9,023 nucleotides of DNA from Ignavibacteriales bacterium (GTDB lineage: Bacteria; Bacteroidota; Ignavibacteria; T3Sed10-11): assembly GCA_003560935.1 (NCBI GenBank), contig PWJF01000336.1, positions 1-9,023 on the forward strand, in the 5' to 3' direction. Under the pieces are notes generated by a model. The model was not told the origin of the DNA and did no database searches. It saw nothing but the letters and a program-made list of their open reading frames with translations. Below are positions 6,461 through 9,023 of this stretch, in pieces. A program made the translations under genes and the position numbers. Each line of letters opens with the position of its first letter. The stretch's first letter is position 1.

Positions 6461-7810
6461 CTATAGTCCCAGATACCACGTCGCGATCGAGAAGTAAATC
6501 AACACGCCCGCAATATCAGCGAGCGATGTGACGAGCGGACCGCTTGCCGCCGCGGGGTCCATATTAAACCGGCTTAATACGAACGGAAGCGACATGCCGA
6601 TAAGCGACCCGAAAATTACAACGAGTGTCATTGTAAACGCGACTACCATTACGACTTCCGGTGCACGGAACGAGGCAATCAGCGCAACACCGAGCGCCAT
6701 GACGACACCCATAGATAGTGCAACACGCAATTCTTTCCACAAGAGTTTAAACCAATCACGGAATACAACATCGCCGGTAGCAAGAGCGCGTACCATCATG
6801 GTTGCCGATTGCGATCCGGCATTCCCGCCGCTGTCGATAAGCAACGGCAGGAAAAAGACAAGAGCTACCACCGCCTCGATCGTATCTTCAAAATAGGCAA
6901 TGCCCGCTCCGGAGAAAATATTCATAAAAACCAACACCATTAACCAGCCTATACGGATACGGAAAAGGAACGGCACACTTGCTTCGCGGAAATTGATCTT
7001 GAATTTCCCGACGGCACCGATCTTGTGAAAGTCCTCGGTTGCCTCTTCTTCGAGAATATCGACCACGTCATCGATAGTAACGGCGCCCACAAGACGGCGT
7101 TCGCGATCGACAACCGGTATTGCAATAAGATCGTGTTCTTGCAGCATCCGTGCCACCATCTCCTGGTCGTTGTCGGTCATGGCATATACTATCTCATCGT
7201 TCATGATCTCTTCGATAGTCTGATCCGGTTTCGCGATAACAAGATCCTGCAAATCCACGATACCGATTAATACTCGCGATTCATCGGTCACATAGAGTGT
7301 CGTCAGAGTATCTCTATGCACGTCGCTTGTGCGTACCTTTTCGATGGCTTGATTGACGGTCATATTTTTGTTTAAACTAAGATAATCGGGTGTCATAACA
7401 CGGCCTGCGGTTTCCTGCTCATATCCGCGCAGCAAAGCCGTTTTCTTACGCTCTTCAGGCGATAGCTTTGTCACCAGCCGCTCGGCAACCAATGCGGGGA
7501 GTTCATCGAGCAAACGAACCCGGTCGTCGGCTTCCATTTCCTCTATCAACTGAACTGCCTGTACCTCCGAAAACGAGTGCAGGAGTTGTTCCTGTAATTC
7601 AGGATCGAGCTGTTCGAAGACTTCAAGTGCGAGATCTTTTTGTAAAAACCGGTACGCGATCACACGTTCATCCGGAGATAACTCCTCAAGGATGTGTACA
7701 ACCTCCATCGGTTCATAGGTATTTATTGCGTCCTTAAATCCCCGCATATCTTTGTTTTCATACAGGGTCTTGATAAAATCCACATTTTGCTGAATTTGTT
7801 CAACCGTCAT
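6461..7810 (-). CDS. mgtE: Magnesium channel/transporter MgtE
   Basis: MgtE is a dimeric inner-membrane Mg2+ channel whose cytoplasmic domains sense intracellular Mg2+ and close the pore. The 449-residue product has the full layout: an acidic helical N domain (about 1-130, EELSPDERV and EEMEADDRVRLLDELP), two CBS domains (about 138-200 and 202-262), a linker helix, and five transmembrane helices from about 280. PLLIDSGGNAGSQ (322-334) and the pore-lining Asp432 in TSLADIAG match conserved family sites; length and Asp position agree with the well-studied Thermus protein as I recall it. ATG 7810 is chosen because AAGGAGG lies 5 nt upstream. An in-frame ATG at 7828 directly follows the stop of the barrel gene, so translational coupling is possible. 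The operon leader may control both genes. Confidence 0.96.
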   Translation of the reverse strand: MTVEQIQQNVDFIKTLYENKDMRGFKDAINTYEPMEVVHILEELSPDERVIAYRFLQKDLALEVFEQLDPELQEQLLHSFSEVQAVQLIEEMEADDRVRLLDELPALVAERLVTKLSPEERKKTALLRGYEQETAGRVMTPDYLSLNKNMTVNQAIEKVRTSDVHRDTLTTLYVTDESRVLIGIVDLQDLVIAKPDQTIEEIMNDEIVYAMTDNDQEMVARMLQEHDLIAIPVVDRERRLVGAVTIDDVVDILEEEATEDFHKIGAVGKFKINFREASVPFLFRIRIGWLMVLVFMNIFSGAGIAYFEDTIEAVVALVFFLPLLIDSGGNAGSQSATMMVRALATGDVVFRDWFKLLWKELRVALSMGVVMALGVALIASFRAPEVVMVVAFTMTLVVIFGSLIGMSLPFVLSRFNMDPAAASGPLVTSLADIAGVLIYFSIATWYLGL

Positions 7811-7828
7811 AGCAACCTCCTTCCTCAT

Positions 7829-8617
7829 TTAAATTTCAAGAGTAATGCCCACATGAATTCCGGTACCGGGATATACCGTCGATTCGGTTAATCCGAAAAG
7901 TATACCCGCGTCGAGTACTGCATTCTTGAATAACCGCATACCTCCGCCGATCATCAGATTAAGCGGGAAATCCTCGCCGGTCGACGTCACCGGAGCTTCC
8001 GTATATAACTCGATAAACCCGAAGTAATCCGGATGAAAATCGGTTCGTGTGGCAAGACCCGCCATGAGAAAACCGTTGTCGAATGAATCAAACGGCGCCA
8101 TAAATCCAAATGATGTTCGAATAATCCACCCGCCTGCTTTAAAATCCGCCATTGTATTAAGCCAGTACCCTTCCCGGTCCGAGCCGAGTAACGGAGAAGA
8201 TTCAACAGGAAAGAACAGCCGTCCTTCGATCCCGAATCCCCGCCGGTCATCTTCGGTGCGCCATACACGTTTTAATGCGATCGATAGATCACCACTGCCG
8301 AACTCACTCCGGTCGGGAGAGCCGGATTCATATATCATAATCCCTGCGGGAATATGGATTGTTACCTCATAATTTACGGCAATACCGTATACTAAATTGA
8401 GGTCGAACCAATTGATATACTGCGCAGGACGTTGTGCACTTCGCAGTATATCAAAATGATTGCCTAACTCGAGCGTCAGCACCCGGTGCCGTGATACATT
8501 AGGATCGTCGGTAAACATGGGGCGTTCGGCATGAAGATAATCAGATATGAGCGGCACCCATATAAAAAAATAAATAAAAACTACCGGATTAAATCGAAAT
8601 GTGATTGAGTTGTTCAT
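7829..8617 (-). CDS. Predicted outer-membrane beta-barrel, Phenol_MetA_deg-like
   Basis: The 262-residue product has a signal peptide with likely cleavage after LHA (Ala30). The mature start, ERPMFTDDPNVSRHRVLTLE, resembles the RPLxTDD...LELG opening of the MetA-pathway phenol degradation (PF13557) outer-membrane family. The rest is a series of amphipathic beta strands broken by Asp/Gly/Ser turns, as expected for a barrel of about 10-12 strands; it ends in GIHVGITLEI. That family is poorly characterised and often labelled transporter, so the substrate is unknown. Its Shine-Dalgarno AGGAGGTGA is nearly a perfect anti-16S match and belongs to the switch-like leader upstream. Only 18 bp separate it from the mgtE start, so the pair forms an operon; a role in outer-membrane passage of a cation or ligand is possible. 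The coding sequence contains a 13-bp perfect inverted repeat (8412-8454). Confidence 0.75.
   Translation of the reverse strand: MNNSITFRFNPVVFIYFFIWVPLISDYLHAERPMFTDDPNVSRHRVLTLELGNHFDILRSAQRPAQYINWFDLNLVYGIAVNYEVTIHIPAGIMIYESGSPDRSEFGSGDLSIALKRVWRTEDDRRGFGIEGRLFFPVESSPLLGSDREGYWLNTMADFKAGGWIIRTSFGFMAPFDSFDNGFLMAGLATRTDFHPDYFGFIELYTEAPVTSTGEDFPLNLMIGGGMRLFKNAVLDAGILFGLTESTVYPGTGIHVGITLEI
8412..8454. repeat. 13-bp perfect inverted repeat inside the barrel gene
   Basis: TTGATATACTGCG (8412-8424) is repeated as its exact reverse complement at 8442-8454, with 17 nt between. It lies in codons about 55-69 of the barrel gene, so the mRNA could form a strong hairpin about 165-205 nt after the start codon. 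Nothing in the protein requires this symmetry. Confidence 0.85.
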
Positions 8618-8619
8618 GG

Positions 8620-8722
8620 TTCACCTCCTCCGGACATACATCGTCTCATGCGGAGGTGAAGTGTGGAAGGCTAAATACTATGTTTTCCTATCACCTCCGG
8701 ATGATACACCAACGTATCCGGA
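8620..8722 (-). promoter_or_regulatory. Leader RNA with competing hairpins controlling the Shine-Dalgarno site of the barrel-mgtE operon
   Basis: On the minus strand four segments can pair in neighbouring pairs. Segment 1 TCCGGAT (8722-8716) pairs 7 bp with ATCCGGA (8702-8696). Segment 2 CGGAGGTGA (8699-8691) overlaps that partner and pairs 9 bp with TCACCTCCG (8659-8651). Segment 3 TTCACCTCC (8660-8652) pairs 9 bp with segment 4 GGAGGTGAA (8628-8620), the ribosome site of the barrel gene. The 1:2 and 3:4 pairing would hide the site; the 2:3 pairing would free it. This is the layout of a translational riboswitch or attenuator. The M-box (ykoK) and yybP-ykoY signatures I know are not present. 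A 19-codon open frame from ATG 8730 to TAG 8671 crosses segments 1 and 2 but has no ribosome site. The signal is unknown; Mg2+ is the natural guess from mgtE. Confidence 0.6.
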
Positions 8723-8770
8723 CTCTGCATCTGATTGAAAATTGTTATCCTCGAACTACCGCCATCTTCC

Positions 8771-8794
8771 ATTATACATCATACCCCATGATGT
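8771..8794 (-). promoter_or_regulatory. -10 box with overlapping operator-like palindrome for the barrel-mgtE operon
   Basis: A perfect TATAAT lies at 8776-8771 on the minus strand, which would start transcription near 8764 and give a leader of about 145 nt. Directly before it, and sharing one base, is a 19-bp dyad ACATCAT-GGGGT-ATGATGT (8794-8776) with perfect 7-bp arms. A protein bound there would block polymerase, so it is a likely repressor site. No convincing -35 box is seen. The regulator is not identified. Confidence 0.5.
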
Positions 8795-8878
8795 TTATGA
8801 AATTAATTTCTATACAACTTTTCATAGTAATAAAAATAATAAAAAATATCAAGATTATATTTTTATTTTTCGCACGAA

Positions 8879-8949
8879 TATTAATTCGCTTCGCTTATTG
8901 ATTACTTCCGCTTCTCTCCAGTGATTAAACAACAATTAAAAAACAATTG
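8879..8949. repeat. 71-bp dispersed repeat, copy B
   Basis: This is the second copy of the repeat at 3268-3338, same orientation, with four substitutions: one near the first subunit and three in the GC-rich core. It begins about 100 bp upstream of the operon -10 box and abuts the probable gene end at the right edge. Between it and the operator (8795-8878) the sequence is very AT-rich and shows no feature. Confidence 0.9.
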
Positions 8950-9023
8950 TACTATTATTACTTTTTTATCATCCGACCGGTCGAGGAGCAGCGATTCAAA
9001 TTTTTGAACTGCCTTGCTTTTCC
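8902..9023 (-). CDS. Possible 3' end of a gene entering from the right edge
   Basis: Two minus-strand frames could be coding here. One reads AVQKFESLLLDRSDDKKVII and continues into repeat copy B, stopping at 8904-8902; its helix-like composition makes it the better candidate. The other reads FKNLNRCSSTGRMIKK and stops at 8960-8958, which would put the repeat just past a stop codon, as with copy A. At most 40 codons are visible, so neither the frame nor a product can be settled. Confidence 0.3.
   Translation of the reverse strand, partial: KSKAVQKFESLLLDRSDDKKVIIVQLFFNCCLITGEKRK

Noticed and set aside
8615..8650. Eleven-codon open frame from ATG 8650 whose TGA overlaps the barrel gene ATG
   Set aside because: The overlap looks like coupling, but the sequence before its ATG is a pyrimidine-rich anti-Shine-Dalgarno stretch with no ribosome site, and the frame runs through the real gene's ribosome site.
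8600..8770. M-box (ykoK) magnesium riboswitch
   Set aside because: The position upstream of mgtE is right, but the conserved AGGTGAGGCTCCT-type and GCTGCCC-type blocks are missing and the leader is shorter than a usual M-box.

Overview
The window reads as chromosomal sequence from a Gram-negative bacterium of moderate GC content. It encodes several lipoproteins with type II (lipobox) signal peptides, one predicted outer-membrane beta-barrel and one secreted Ntn hydrolase. Several genes have good Shine-Dalgarno sites, and sigma70-like boxes (TTGACA, TATAAT) can be seen. The mix of small lipoproteins without clear homologues, a periplasmic penicillin-acylase-type enzyme and AT-rich spacers suggests the FCB group (for example Ignavibacteriota, Calditrichota, Balneolota or Marinimicrobia). 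This placement is an inference from style, not from a marker gene. No rRNA, tRNA, CRISPR array, transposase or phage gene was seen.

Left part (1-1483, minus strand): a COG3375-type GNAT acyltransferase is followed by a truncated enolase-superfamily gene of the o-succinylbenzoate synthase / N-succinylamino acid racemase type. Together they suggest N-acyl-amino-acid metabolism. The two genes are separated by an unusual long hairpin built from degenerate 8-bp repeats.

Middle part (1588-5802): a plus-strand lipoprotein with TPR-like helices converges on a minus-strand lipoprotein of unknown function. A 71-bp dispersed repeat follows, lying just past the stop of a penicillin-acylase-family Ntn hydrolase. 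That hydrolase is probably transcribed together with a small LapA/DUF1049 membrane protein. Its real start is best placed at a TTG behind a strong Shine-Dalgarno site.

Right part (5893-9023): an exported glutathione peroxidase converges, with a 4-bp gap, on an mgtE magnesium-channel gene. mgtE is the second gene of a two-gene operon behind an outer-membrane barrel gene. Upstream of this operon is the most interesting sequence in the window. It has a palindrome overlapping the -10 box, then a leader of about 145 nt with four mutually exclusive pairing segments, the last being the Shine-Dalgarno site of the first gene. This has the architecture of a translational switch and does not match the M-box motifs I know. 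The barrel gene also holds a 13-bp perfect inverted repeat inside its coding sequence. The second copy of the 71-bp repeat and a probable gene end lie at the right edge.
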